Shown in pieces: positions 25,932 through 33,838 of a DNA stretch of 64,000 nucleotides. This DNA is from Nocardiopsis coralli. GTDB lineage: Bacteria > Actinomycetota > Actinomycetes > Streptosporangiales > Streptosporangiaceae. The position numbers were made by a program, and so were the translations under genes. How positions within the stretch are numbered: position 1 is the first letter of the stretch; each line of letters opens with the position of its first letter. The notes under the pieces were generated by a model. The model made no database searches. It was not told the origin of the DNA and was given only the letters and a program-made list of their open reading frames with translations. Where the stretch lies: positions 1 through 64,000 of the forward strand of contig NZ_JADBGI010000030.1 in the NCBI RefSeq assembly GCF_014892575.1. Reading direction: 5' to 3'.

Positions 25932-27211
25932 CCGTGTCCTCCCTAGACAACCCTCACACCCAGAGGTCAGAGGCGTCAGCCGCCCCCGCACAGCCGGAGG
26001 CGGCCATCAGCGCTGATGACACCACGGGCGGGCCCCCCGGCGGCCGACTCCTCAAGGGCCGCTACCAACTCGTCTCCGAGATCGCACGCGGCGGTGTCGG
26101 CACGGTCTGGCGCGCCGTCGACCTGGTCATCGACCGCGAGGTCGCCGTCAAAGAGCTGCGTATCCCCGCGGACATGGGGCGCAACGAACGCGAGTCGCTG
26201 CTGCGCCGCACCACACGCGAGGCCCGGGTCGCCGGACGGCTGACCCACCCCAGCCTCGTGACCGTGCTCGACGTGGTCGACGAGGACGACCGCCCCTGGA
26301 TCGTCATGGAGCTCGTCGAGGCCTCCACGCTGGAGGAGCTCGTCGCGCTCGGCGGTCCGCTGCCCTACCAGCGTGTGGCCGAGATCGGCCTGCAGCTCAT
26401 CGACGCCCTCAAGGTCGCCCATAACGAGGGCATCGTCCACCGCGACGTCAAGCCCGAGAACGTGATGATCAGCGCCGAGGGCCGCGTCGTGCTCACCGAC
26501 TTCGGGCTGGCCGCCTGGAACGGTGAGTCCGCGCTCAGCTCCTCGGGGCGCATCATCGGCTCCCCGGCCTACATCTCGCCCGAGCGCGCCAAGGCCGGCC
26601 CGCTCGGCCCCGAGACCGATCTGTGGTCCCTCGGCGCGACCCTCTACACCGCGGTCCAGGGGCACCCGCCCTACGACCGCAAGGGGTACATCAAGATCCT
26701 GCGCCAGGCCGAGCTGGACGAGCCGGCGGAGGCCACCAACGCCGGCCCGCTCGCGCCGGTACTGGCCGGGCTGCTCAAGGTCGACCCGTCCGAGCGCCTG
26801 ACCGCCGAGAACGCCACGAAGATGCTGCGGATCGCCGCGCTGGCCCCGTGGGCGCCCGAGACCGACGAGCGCACCGCCGAGCACGCCTCCGCCCCGGCCG
26901 AGCCGCGGCCCGCGGAGCCGCACGACGGTGACGAGCAGGACGGCGAGCACGAGTCCGCGCGCGAGCAGGCCAAGGAACACTTCAGGGCCGGCGCGCACGT
27001 GCTCGCGGAGTCCATCAACGAGCGGCTCCGGCACAGCCCCGAGGCGATGAACTCGATCATGACCTCGATCCGGGAGTCCACCGACACCCTGGGGCTGACC
27101 AGTTCGGGCCGGCACGCCGAGCACCAGAGCCGGCTCCCGGTCGTGCTCATGGTCGCCCTCGGGGTGATCCTGCTGCTCGGGCTCGTCCTGTGGGCGCTGC
27201 TGGGGCGCTGA
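25916..27211 (+). CDS. Serine/threonine protein kinase (Hanks type) with C-terminal membrane anchor
   Basis: 431 residues. The kinase domain spans about 45-305: glycine-loop IARGGVGTVW, VAVKEL with the catalytic Lys, HRDVKPENVM, DFGLA and a SPERA segment in place of APE. All catalytic residues are present. An acidic linker leads to one membrane helix (LPVVLMVALGVILLLGLVLW) ending at the C-terminus, so the kinase faces the cytoplasm and no extracellular PASTA sensor follows. The start is uncertain: ATG 25916 or GTG 25934. A CRP-like site lies upstream. A perfect 12-bp hairpin follows. Confidence 0.92.
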   Translation: MDPWITVSSLDNPHTQRSEASAAPAQPEAAISADDTTGGPPGGRLLKGRYQLVSEIARGGVGTVWRAVDLVIDREVAVKELRIPADMGRNERESLLRRTTREARVAGRLTHPSLVTVLDVVDEDDRPWIVMELVEASTLEELVALGGPLPYQRVAEIGLQLIDALKVAHNEGIVHRDVKPENVMISAEGRVVLTDFGLAAWNGESALSSSGRIIGSPAYISPERAKAGPLGPETDLWSLGATLYTAVQGHPPYDRKGYIKILRQAELDEPAEATNAGPLAPVLAGLLKVDPSERLTAENATKMLRIAALAPWAPETDERTAEHASAPAEPRPAEPHDGDEQDGEHESAREQAKEHFRAGAHVLAESINERLRHSPEAMNSIMTSIRESTDTLGLTSSGRHAEHQSRLPVVLMVALGVILLLGLVLWALLGR

Positions 27212-27246
27212 CCCGGCCCGGGGCCGTCCCGGCCCCGAAAACACGT

Positions 27247-27274
27247 CAGGCGCGCGAGGGGGCTCGCGCGCCTG
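27247..27274. terminator. Bidirectional terminator between kinase and tRNA
   Basis: CAGGCGCGCGAG and CTCGCGCGCCTG form a perfect 12-bp stem with a GGGG loop. It lies 35 nt after the kinase stop and 10 nt beyond the tRNA 3' end on the other strand. Confidence 0.75.
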
Positions 27275-27283
27275 TGGCCGTGG

Positions 27284-27357
27284 TGGGGCCGGCGGGATTC
27301 GAACCCGCACTGTACAGCACCTAAAGCTGCCGTCTCCTGCCGTTGGACTACGGCCCC
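27284..27357 (-). tRNA. Class I tRNA with UAG anticodon (isotype unclear)
   Basis: The minus strand folds as a cloverleaf of 74 nt. The acceptor GGGGCCG/CGGCCCC is perfect. The D arm has GTC/GAC with a GG-containing loop, and the anticodon stem GCAGC/GCTGT closes the 7-nt loop TTTAGGT. The variable loop ACAGT is short, the T arm is GCGGG-TTCGAAT-CCCGC, then A73 and an encoded CCA (27283-27281). Positions 34-36 read UAG, cognate to the rare Leu codon CUA. Bacterial tRNA-Leu has a long variable arm, which this lacks; the D-loop AACGGCAGG resembles tRNA-Gln or Glu. Identity and function are therefore open. Confidence 0.85.
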
Positions 27358-27449
27358 GTCGGCCCAACTGTACCCCCGCACCGGGGGCCCGAGGGCCGCC
27401 CGGGGCCCGCTGTACAACGGGTTCCGGGCCGCCGCTCGGGTCCGCTGGG

Positions 27450-27932
27450 CTACACCCCGAGGTCGCGCTTGAGGCGCTCGACGTGGCCGGTGGCCTTCAC
27501 GTTGTAGAAGGCCTTCTCGACCTTGCCGTCGGTGCCGACGACGACCGTGGAGCGGATGACGCCCTGGACGACGCGGCCGTAGTTCTTCTTCTCGCCGAAG
27601 GCCCCGTAGGCGCTCAGCGTCTCCTTGTCCGGGTCCCCCAGGAGGGTGAAGGTCAGCCCCTCCTTGTCGCGGAACTTCGCGAGCTTGTCGCTGCCGTCGG
27701 GGGAGATGCCCAGGACGGTCATCCCCGCCGCGTCGAAGTCGCGCAGGTTGTCGCGGAAGTCGCAGGCCTCGGTCGTGCAACCGGGCGTCATGGCGGCCGG
27801 GTAGAAGTAGAGCACGACGCGCTTGCCGGTCTCGGCCAGGACCTGGCTGAGCGTGACGGGCTTGCCGTCGGCGTCGTTCAGCGTGAAGTCCGGGGCCTGG
27901 TCGCCGGGCTGGAGGCGGATCGGGTCGCTCAC
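27450..27932 (-). CDS. bcp: Bcp/PrxQ-type thiol peroxidase
   Basis: A 160-residue thioredoxin-fold peroxiredoxin that reduces hydrogen peroxide and organic peroxides. The active-site segment YPAAMTPGCTTEACDFRD near 38-55 carries the peroxidatic Cys and, five residues on, the resolving Cys, the atypical 2-Cys arrangement of BCP. GTG 27932 gives the usual length; an upstream ATG at 27971 would add 13 residues without similarity. It is followed, on the same strand, by the unusual tRNA about 90 nt downstream. Confidence 0.93.
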   Translation of the reverse strand: MSDPIRLQPGDQAPDFTLNDADGKPVTLSQVLAETGKRVVLYFYPAAMTPGCTTEACDFRDNLRDFDAAGMTVLGISPDGSDKLAKFRDKEGLTFTLLGDPDKETLSAYGAFGEKKNYGRVVQGVIRSTVVVGTDGKVEKAFYNVKATGHVERLKRDLGV

Positions 27933-28118
27933 GTGTGGTTCCCCTCTGCTCTGTCCGGGTGGCCTCACCACCCGCGTGTCACGCGCCCAGCCTAGAACCT
28001 GCCGCTGACACGGGGACGCCGGGGCGCCCGCGCGCTCACCGGAGGGCCAGGACCGGGTTGCGATTGCGGTTCGGTTCCCTGACCGGGGCGGTGACCGTTC
28101 GCGGCATCACCTATCGTT

Positions 28119-28140
28119 GACCGAACCCGTACTTTCGGTC
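28119..28140. promoter_or_regulatory. Inverted repeat upstream of the phosphatidyltransferase
   Basis: GACCGAA at 28119-28125 is inverted as TTCGGTC at 28134-28140 with an 8-nt spacer. It lies 119 bp upstream of the gene start in an otherwise featureless 326-bp gap. It is a candidate operator or leader hairpin. Confidence 0.35.
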
Positions 28141-28258
28141 GACCCGCTCCTGACCCGACGCGGCGGGGTGCGGGACCCGGCCGGGCGGCAGCACGCGTCC
28201 GGCGGCGCGTGGCCGCCGGCCGAACACATCCGCTTCGCTTTGGGAGTAGTTGGCGACG

Positions 28259-29401
28259 ATGCCTGGACACACACTCGACGAGGTGAGGGACCGAACCCTC
28301 AAGGAGCGCGACTCCTGGTGGACCGTGCACCTCGTGGACCCGCTCGCGGTGCGGATCGTGCGGCTGCTCGCCAACCGGACCAGCGTCACACCGAACCAGG
28401 TGACGGTCGCGGCGCTCTTCCTGGGGCTGGGCGCCGCGGTCTGCTTCGCGTTCGGGTACTGGCACTTCCTGCTGCTCGGTGCGCTGCTGTACTACCTCTG
28501 TTTCCTCATGGACTGTGTCGACGGCAAGCTCGCCCGGCTCACCGGCACCGAGACGCTGTTCGGTTCCTGGATGGACTACGTCTCCGACCGGTTCCGGGTG
28601 TTGGTCTGCGCCGTGGCGCTCATGGGCGGCCAGTACGTCGTGGCCTCGCAACAGGACCCCGGTGCCCCGCCGGTGTGGTTCGTGTGGCTGGCGCTGGCCG
28701 TGGTCTTCGTCGACATGCTGCGCTACCTCAACGCGCTGCAGGTCTACAAGGTGCGGCGGGAGATGCGTTCCCACCTGGCCGGCGCCCTGGAGCGTGCCCG
28801 CGCCACCCTGTCCATGCTGGAGCCGCCCGAGAGCGAGCGCGGGCGCGAGGCCGAGCAGGAGACCGGCGAGGCCACCGGACGCGGTGACCGCACGATGAGC
28901 GACGGTGGCGAGCAGGCGGTGCTGCGGCACGGCATCGGGGTGCTCGAGCAGATCCTGCGCAGCCACAGCGAGCGGGAGAACCGCAACAGCCGCCGGGCCG
29001 GGAAGCAGCCCGACCTGACCCTGCCCAAGGTCGACCTCCACCAGGAGTTCCGGGACCGTTTCCCCTGGTACCAGCGGTTCTGGGCGGCGCTCAGCACGCG
29101 GCGGGTGCGCACCCACCTGGTCGGCGGCATCGAGTTCCAGATGGCGGTGTTCGTGATCGCGCCCCTGGCCGCGGCCGCGTTCGGTCCGTCAGCGATCGTC
29201 TGGATCACCGCCGTGGCGGGTGTTTTGCTGCTCGCGTTCGAGATCGCCATCATCTATAAACTGTGGTTGTCCACGCGGGACTTCTTCCGTGTGGTCGACG
29301 GAATCGACGGCGCGCTGAGATTCTCCGGTCCGTCCGACGGCGCGGAGGAAGAAGGCCGGGAGACCGGCTCGGGCCCGGACTCTCAGGCATCCCTGCGCTA
29401 G
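28259..29401 (+). CDS. CDP-alcohol phosphatidyltransferase family membrane protein
   Basis: 380 residues. The CDP-alcohol motif is complete: MDCVDGKLARLTGTETLFGS and then WMDYVSDR near 84-110 (D-x2-DG-x2-AR-x8-G-x3-D-x3-D). Membrane helices lie in the first 170 residues and two more near 300-345. A long charged insert (about 180-270) between them is unusual. The enzyme would transfer a phosphoalcohol to or from a CDP-activated lipid; substrates are unknown. ATG 28259 is chosen; TTG 28250 with GGGAG three bases upstream is an alternative. Confidence 0.85.
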   Translation: MPGHTLDEVRDRTLKERDSWWTVHLVDPLAVRIVRLLANRTSVTPNQVTVAALFLGLGAAVCFAFGYWHFLLLGALLYYLCFLMDCVDGKLARLTGTETLFGSWMDYVSDRFRVLVCAVALMGGQYVVASQQDPGAPPVWFVWLALAVVFVDMLRYLNALQVYKVRREMRSHLAGALERARATLSMLEPPESERGREAEQETGEATGRGDRTMSDGGEQAVLRHGIGVLEQILRSHSERENRNSRRAGKQPDLTLPKVDLHQEFRDRFPWYQRFWAALSTRRVRTHLVGGIEFQMAVFVIAPLAAAAFGPSAIVWITAVAGVLLLAFEIAIIYKLWLSTRDFFRVVDGIDGALRFSGPSDGAEEEGRETGSGPDSQASLR

Positions 29402-29415
29402 AGAAAGTAGGCAAC

Positions 29416-29817
29416 ATGTCGTCAAGCGACACCACCGAACCGCGCCAGACCCCCGCCGAGATCCAGGCGGAGATCGACCGCGAGCAGCGCCAGTTCGCCG
29501 AGACGCTGGACGCCCTGGAAGAGGCGGCCCGCCCCGGCAACATCGCCCGCCGCCAGATCGGCAAGGCCAAGGAGCGCGGCTCCCGGCTGGTCGACGAGGC
29601 CCGTGCGCTGGTCCTGGGCGGCGGCGCGGTCCGCCTGGACAGCCGTCTGGTCGAGCCGGAGGAGGGCTCCATCGTCGTCAAGGGCGACGAGGAGGTCATC
29701 ACCACCTACCAGTCGCGCGGCCGGCTTCCCCCCGAGGCGGTCGTCCTCGCGGTCGGCATCGGCACCGTCGTGGCCGTCGGCGTGGTGGCCTGGGCGGTGC
29801 GCCGCAAGCGCAAGTGA
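29416..29817 (+). CDS. DUF3618-type membrane protein
   Basis: 133 residues. The N-terminal motif (TPAEIQAEIDREQRQFAETL, about 11-30) is typical of DUF3618 proteins. A middle acidic region and one C-terminal membrane helix (AVVLAVGIGTVVAVGVVAWAV) end in RRKRK, so the N-terminus is cytoplasmic-facing by the positive-inside rule. It starts 14 nt after the phosphatidyltransferase stop, so the two genes are probably cotranscribed. The role is unknown; the family is common in actinomycete envelope-related operons. Confidence 0.85.
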   Translation: MSSSDTTEPRQTPAEIQAEIDREQRQFAETLDALEEAARPGNIARRQIGKAKERGSRLVDEARALVLGGGAVRLDSRLVEPEEGSIVVKGDEEVITTYQSRGRLPPEAVVLAVGIGTVVAVGVVAWAVRRKRK

Positions 29818-29850
29818 CCCCGGCCCGGGCCCCTACCCGGGCACTGACGG

Positions 29851-29897
29851 ACGACGAGGGCGCCGGATCCCGTAACAGGGTCCGGCGCCCTCGTCGT
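29851..29897. terminator. Strong bidirectional terminator
   Basis: A perfect 17-bp stem begins ACGACGAGGGCGCCGGA at 29851-29867 and is inverted at 29881-29897, with a 13-nt loop. It separates the DUF3618 gene from the convergent PLP-enzyme gene. Confidence 0.8.
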
Positions 29898-29952
29898 GTG
29901 CGGGGGCGACCTCTCGCGGCCGGTCAGCCGACCCGGCGGGCCCGTCGCCCGG

Positions 29953-31188
29953 TCAGAGGAAGGTGCGCCCCTCGCCGCGGTAGGTGGGCACCGTGCGCAC
30001 GCGCGAACCGGTGTCGGTGTCGATGAGGTGCAGGCGGTCGAAGCGTTCGCACAGCTCTCCGGCCTTGGCGTGGCGCATCCACACCCGGTCCCCGACGGCC
30101 AGGTCGCGGGCGGCCGCGCCCAGCAGCGGGGTCTGGACCTCCCCGGCGCCCTCGTCCGGTGACAGGGAGAGCCCGGACGGCAGGTGGGGCACGGGTGCGC
30201 GGTGCCGGTCGGCGGGGCCGGAGGCCGGGTAACCGCCGCCCAGGGCCGTGACCACGCCCGGTGCGGGTCGGCGCACCACGGGCAGGGCGAAGAGCGCCGC
30301 CGGACGGCCGCTGAAGGAGCGGTACTGGTCGAACAGGTGGGGCTGGTACAGGCCCGAACCCGCGGCGAGTTCGGTGACGGCCTTCTCCCGGCCGGTCAGG
30401 TGCAGGCTCCCGGTCCCGCCCCCGTTGACGAAGCGCAGGTCGGCGACCTCGCGGACGGCACGGACGACGGCGGCGCGGCGGCGGGCCAGTTCCACGGACG
30501 ATCTCCGCTGCACCGCCCGGAGTACGCGCGCGTACAGCGGGCGTCCCGGGGGAGCGTCGCCCACCCCGGCGATCTGGGCCTCGTAGGCCATGATGCCGTC
30601 GAGCTCCAGCTCGGGCCGGGCCACGACGGCGCGGGCGAGCGCGGCCGCCTGTGCGGGCGTGCGCACGGGGGAGCGGTAACTGCCGATACGCAGGGCACCG
30701 CCGAGCGGCTGCCAGCTGGTGTCGATGTCCAGGCACACCCGCAGGGGCGGGACGTCGACGCCCTCGGCGCGGGCCTCGGCGGCAGCGGCGCCGATCAGGT
30801 CGAGATGGGCGGTGTCGTCGACCATGAGGGTGACGGCGCGTGCTGCCTCGGGGGAGCGGGCGAGCTCGGCCAGGGCACGGCGGTCTGCGGTGGGGTAGGC
30901 GACCAGGACGTCGTCGCTGACGGGGCCGTGCCCGCCGTCGTCGTCGGTGGCCAGCCACAGGGCCTCGGGCAGGGTGAAGGCCATGACGCCCTCGTAGCCG
31001 GGCAGGGCGAGCACGGTGCGCAGCAGGTCGCGGCAGCGCACGGACTTGCTGGCCACACGGATGGGCCGGCCGTGTGAGCGTCGGGTCAGGTCTGCGGCGT
31101 TGGCGCGGAAGGCGGCCAGGTCCACCGCGGCGAAGGGGGGTTCGAGGTCGCGCGTGGCGCTCTCGTAGCTCTGGCGCGGACGTGTCAT
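29953..31188 (-). CDS. PLP-dependent alanine racemase-fold enzyme (D-threonine aldolase/D-amino acid deaminase-like)
   Basis: 411 residues of fold type III. The PLP lysine lies in PIRVASKSVRCRDLL near 50, a second cofactor-binding segment in RFVNGGGTGSLH near 235, and the C-terminal domain has the metal-ligand pair of the D-threonine aldolase family (MRHAKAGELCERFDRLHLI). These enzymes cleave or deaminate D-hydroxy amino acids. ATG 31188 is chosen over an upstream ATG at 31209. The precise substrate is unknown. Confidence 0.82.
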   Translation of the reverse strand: MTRPRQSYESATRDLEPPFAAVDLAAFRANAADLTRRSHGRPIRVASKSVRCRDLLRTVLALPGYEGVMAFTLPEALWLATDDDGGHGPVSDDVLVAYPTADRRALAELARSPEAARAVTLMVDDTAHLDLIGAAAAEARAEGVDVPPLRVCLDIDTSWQPLGGALRIGSYRSPVRTPAQAAALARAVVARPELELDGIMAYEAQIAGVGDAPPGRPLYARVLRAVQRRSSVELARRRAAVVRAVREVADLRFVNGGGTGSLHLTGREKAVTELAAGSGLYQPHLFDQYRSFSGRPAALFALPVVRRPAPGVVTALGGGYPASGPADRHRAPVPHLPSGLSLSPDEGAGEVQTPLLGAAARDLAVGDRVWMRHAKAGELCERFDRLHLIDTDTGSRVRTVPTYRGEGRTFL

Positions 31189-31366
31189 GACTTGAGCATG
31201 CCAGAACATGAATCTTCTTCACATTCCGGAAGGCCCCGTTCTGCTCCTGCGGCCGTCCGGGTGTGTCCGGTCGAACGCCGCCGACCCCGCCCGTGAGTGT
31301 GCGCGGGCCGATACCCTGGGACGTCTTGGCTGTTCAGCCGTCCGACCCCTGGAGTGGTTCTTTTCC

Positions 31367-32251
31367 ATGAGTGAGCGTGAATACGTCCTGACCCTCGCCT
31401 GCCCCGACAGCCGGGGCATCGTGGCCGCCGTGGCCAATCTGCTGTCCGAGCACGGGTGCAACATCACCGAGAGCCAGCAGTACGGCGACCACTACACCGG
31501 CCGGTTCTTCCTGCGCATGCAGTTCGTCGCCGAGGCGCGCGACGGGGGACCCGCCGACGAGGACACCCTGCGCGGTGCCTTCGCGGCCCTGGCCGGCGAC
31601 TTCGGGGGTCGGAACGGTTCGATCGTGGAGTGGAACCTGAGCCGGTGCGACGCCCGCCCCAAGGTGATCGTGATGGTCTCCAAGTTCGGGCACTGCCTCA
31701 ACGACCTGCTCTACCGGCACCGCAGCGGCCTGCTCGACGTCGACATCGTCGCGGTCGTCTCCAACCACCCCGACCTGGAGTTCCTCGCCGACTCCTACGG
31801 CGTGGACTTCCACCACCTGCCGATCACGCCGGAGACCAAGCGCGAGCAGGAGACGCGCCTGCTGGAACTGGTGGAGAGCTACGACGTGGACCTGGTGGTC
31901 CTGGCCCGCTACATGCAGGTCCTCTCCGAGGAACTGTGCACGAAGATGTCGGGCCGCATCATCAACATCCACCACTCCTTCCTCCCGAGCTTCAAGGGGG
32001 CCCGCCCCTACCACCAGGCGCACGCGCGGGGGGTCAAGCTCATCGGCGCGACCGCCCACTACGTCACCGCCGACCTCGACGAGGGCCCCATCATCGAGCA
32101 GGAGGTCTCGCGGGTCGACCACACCCACAGCCCTGAGCAGCTCACCGCCATCGGCCGCGATCTGGAGTCGGTCGCGCTCGCCCGCGCGGTGAACTGGCAC
32201 GCGCAGCGCCGTGTGCTCATGAACGGGGAGAAGACGGTCGTCTTCGACTGA
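31367..32251 (+). CDS. purU: Formyltetrahydrofolate deformylase PurU
   Basis: 294 residues. An ACT domain (about 1-85) binds the Met/Gly regulators. The formyltransferase-like catalytic domain has NIHHSFLPSFKGARPYHQA near 200-220 and AHYVTADLDEGPIIEQ near 228-243, with the conserved His and Asp. It hydrolyses 10-formyl-THF to formate and THF, supplying formate for purine synthesis and balancing one-carbon pools with the glycine system at 36-41 kb. A clear T-tailed terminator follows. Confidence 0.95.
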   Translation: MSEREYVLTLACPDSRGIVAAVANLLSEHGCNITESQQYGDHYTGRFFLRMQFVAEARDGGPADEDTLRGAFAALAGDFGGRNGSIVEWNLSRCDARPKVIVMVSKFGHCLNDLLYRHRSGLLDVDIVAVVSNHPDLEFLADSYGVDFHHLPITPETKREQETRLLELVESYDVDLVVLARYMQVLSEELCTKMSGRIINIHHSFLPSFKGARPYHQAHARGVKLIGATAHYVTADLDEGPIIEQEVSRVDHTHSPEQLTAIGRDLESVALARAVNWHAQRRVLMNGEKTVVFD

Positions 32252-32313
32252 GCGAGGCACCGAGAACGAGAGCAGGACCGGAACCCCGGGTCGACCGGGT
32301 TCCGGACATGTTG

Positions 32314-32340
32314 AGGGGCACCCACGGGTGCCCCTTTCGT
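32314..32340 (+). terminator. Intrinsic terminator of purU
   Basis: AGGGGCACC and GGTGCCCCT form a 9-bp stem with a 4-nt loop, followed by TTCGTTTT. It begins 62 nt after the purU stop. Confidence 0.8.
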
Positions 32341-32557
32341 TTTCTGGTCGAACGGGGGTTCCCGACGTCTTATTGGGGCAAGGATGGTACTACCGTTACC
32401 TCTTTTGACCAGGTAAACCTCTCTGGAAGTGCCTTGTCGGCTACACAGAGTGTGTATATGGTGTGATCTGACCGACCTTTTCCGACCTGCTCCAAGGGTC
32501 GGGATCTCGGGTTTCGGTCCACACCCACGGACATGCCGTCCGGGCGAGGGGGAGCTC
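32341..32557 (+). promoter_or_regulatory. AT-richer promoter region of the stress-protein cluster
   Basis: This 217-bp stretch is clearly richer in A/T than its surroundings (for example TACTACCGTTACCTCTTTTG near 32388-32407 and GAGTGTGTATATGG near 32448-32461). TTGTCG at 32434 and TATATG at 32455 are spaced 15 bp, a weak promoter candidate. No reading frame is supported. It probably drives csbD and the downstream Asp23 cluster. Confidence 0.4.
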
Positions 32558-32761
32558 ATGGGCAAGGACTTCGACGACGCCGTCGGCAAGGGCAAGGAGG
32601 CCTTCGGCAAGGCCACCGGCGACCGCGGCAAGGAGGCCGAGGGCAAGACCGACCAGGCCAAGGCCGGCGCCAAGGAGAAGGCGGAAGAGGCCAAGGAGAA
32701 GGTCGAGGAGGCCGCCGACAACGTGGCCGAGAAGGTCCGCGACGTCTTCAAGAAGCACTGA
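32558..32761 (+). CDS. CsbD-family stress protein
   Basis: A 67-residue, highly charged, helical protein built from Lys/Glu/Ala/Gly (AVGKGKEAFGKATGD, AEGKTDQAKAG), matching the CsbD family whose Bacillus member belongs to the general stress regulon. The protein is soluble with no membrane segment. ATG 32558 follows GAGGGGGAG. It lies 73 nt before the Asp23 gene and is probably part of the same stress-induced transcript. The biochemical role of CsbD is not established. Confidence 0.88.
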   Translation: MGKDFDDAVGKGKEAFGKATGDRGKEAEGKTDQAKAGAKEKAEEAKEKVEEAADNVAEKVRDVFKKH

Positions 32762-32834
32762 GTGTTCGGATCCGCATGAGGAACGGGTGACGGGGCCGCA
32801 GGTCTCGTCACCGCACACTGTCGAGGGGGAGTCA

Positions 32835-33296
32835 GTGTCGGACATCAAGACCGAAGGCAAGGTGCCCACCGCCCGCGAGGGCAGCCACAGCAGTCGTGAG
32901 GAGGGCGGCCACACCCACATCGCCGACGGGGTCGTCGCCAAGATCGCCGGTATGGCCGCGCGTGAGATCGGCGGGGTCTACGCCATGGGCGGCGGAGCGG
33001 CCCGAGCCGTCGGGGCCGTGCGCGACGTCGTGACGCGCGGGACCGACGCCGGATCGTCGCCCTCCAGAGGCGTCTCCGTTGAGGTGGGCGAGCGCCAGGC
33101 CGCCGTCGACATCGACCTCGTCGTCGAGTACGGATCCGCGATCCAGGACCTCGCCGCGGCCGTGCGCCGCAACGTGAGCCAGGCCGTCGAACGCATGACC
33201 GGCCTCGAGGTCACCGAGATCAACATCAACGTCGACGACATCCATCTTCCGGACGAGGACGAGGACCACTCCGACTCCGGCCCGAGGGTCCAGTAG
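32835..33296 (+). CDS. Asp23/Gls24-family envelope stress protein 1
   Basis: 153 residues. After a polar N-terminus the Asp23 domain runs from about 27 (IADGVVAKIAGMAAREIGGV) to 140 (AVERMTGLEVTEININVDDI), ending in an acidic tail. In Staphylococcus, Asp23 is a membrane-recruited envelope stress protein anchored by AmaP. GTG 32835 with GGGGGAG upstream is chosen. It is followed after 2 nt by a shorter homologue, starting a compact operon of six genes. Confidence 0.9.
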   Translation: MSDIKTEGKVPTAREGSHSSREEGGHTHIADGVVAKIAGMAAREIGGVYAMGGGAARAVGAVRDVVTRGTDAGSSPSRGVSVEVGERQAAVDIDLVVEYGSAIQDLAAAVRRNVSQAVERMTGLEVTEININVDDIHLPDEDEDHSDSGPRVQ

Positions 33297-33298
33297 CC

Positions 33299-33613
33299 GT
33301 GGACAGCGGCGAGACCCCGGAGAGCATCGCCCGGCGCGTCGCCGACGCCGCTCTGGGCCACCCCGACGTCGTGGAACTGTCCGCCGGAGGGTTCTCGACC
33401 CTGGCCACACCCGCCCCCGGCGGGCGTGTCCGGGGCGTGGCCGTCAGGCGGGCCGAGATCGAGGTCGGGGTGGTCGTCCGCTACGGCAGGGCGTTGCCGG
33501 AGATCGCCGCCGAACTCCGCAGGGAACTCGCCCCGATCGCCGGCGGCCGCGCCGTCCACGTGTCCGTGGAGGACGTCGTCGCCGGCCTCGGCGGTATCCC
33601 GTCCGGCGGCTGA
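33299..33613 (+). CDS. Short Asp23-like protein
   Basis: 104 residues. The segment SIARRVADAALGHPDVVELSAG and the following strands (GVAVRRAEIEVGVVVRYG) resemble the first half of an Asp23 domain, and AELRRELAPIAGGRAVHVSVED resembles the terminal helix-strand. It starts with GTG two bases after the previous stop, indicating coupling. It may form hetero-oligomers with the two full-length Asp23 proteins of this operon; this is inference. Confidence 0.78.
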   Translation: MDSGETPESIARRVADAALGHPDVVELSAGGFSTLATPAPGGRVRGVAVRRAEIEVGVVVRYGRALPEIAAELRRELAPIAGGRAVHVSVEDVVAGLGGIPSGG

Positions 33614-33652
33614 GGGGCCGGACAGCAACACTGCAAGCCAAGAGGGGGAGCC

Positions 33653-33826
33653 ATGTGGCCCATCGTCGGACTGGCCTTCGGGACGGTGCTCGGCCTGGCC
33701 GGGGCGTTCGGAGGGTTCGCCGCCTTCGCCCTGGTCCTGGTGCTCGGGGTGGTCGGCTTCATCGCCGGGCGCGCCATGGAGGGCGAGATCGACCTCGCCG
33801 AGATCTTCACACGGCGTTCGGCCTAG
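33653..33826 (+). CDS. Small membrane protein (DUF2273-like) of the Asp23 operon
   Basis: A 57-residue protein: two closely spaced hydrophobic stretches (PIVGLAFGTVLGLAGAFGG and FALVLVLGVVGFIAGR) followed by an acidic tail with EIDLAEIF and a final RRSA. ATG 33653 has AGAGGGGGAG at good spacing. Small two-helix DUF2273 proteins commonly accompany Asp23 and AmaP genes, which supports the call. The size and position argue for a real gene despite its length. Confidence 0.8.
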   Translation: MWPIVGLAFGTVLGLAGAFGGFAAFALVLVLGVVGFIAGRAMEGEIDLAEIFTRRSA

Positions 33827-33838
33827 GTGGGTGTCGCC

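Noticed and set aside
27284-27357. Plain assignment as tRNA-Leu(UAG)
   Set aside because: The anticodon fits, but the short variable loop and D-arm do not match bacterial class II tRNA-Leu, so the isotype is left open.
32434-32460. Firm sigma-70 promoter upstream of csbD
   Set aside because: TTGTCG and TATATG are spaced only 15 bp; reported only as a weak candidate within the upstream region.
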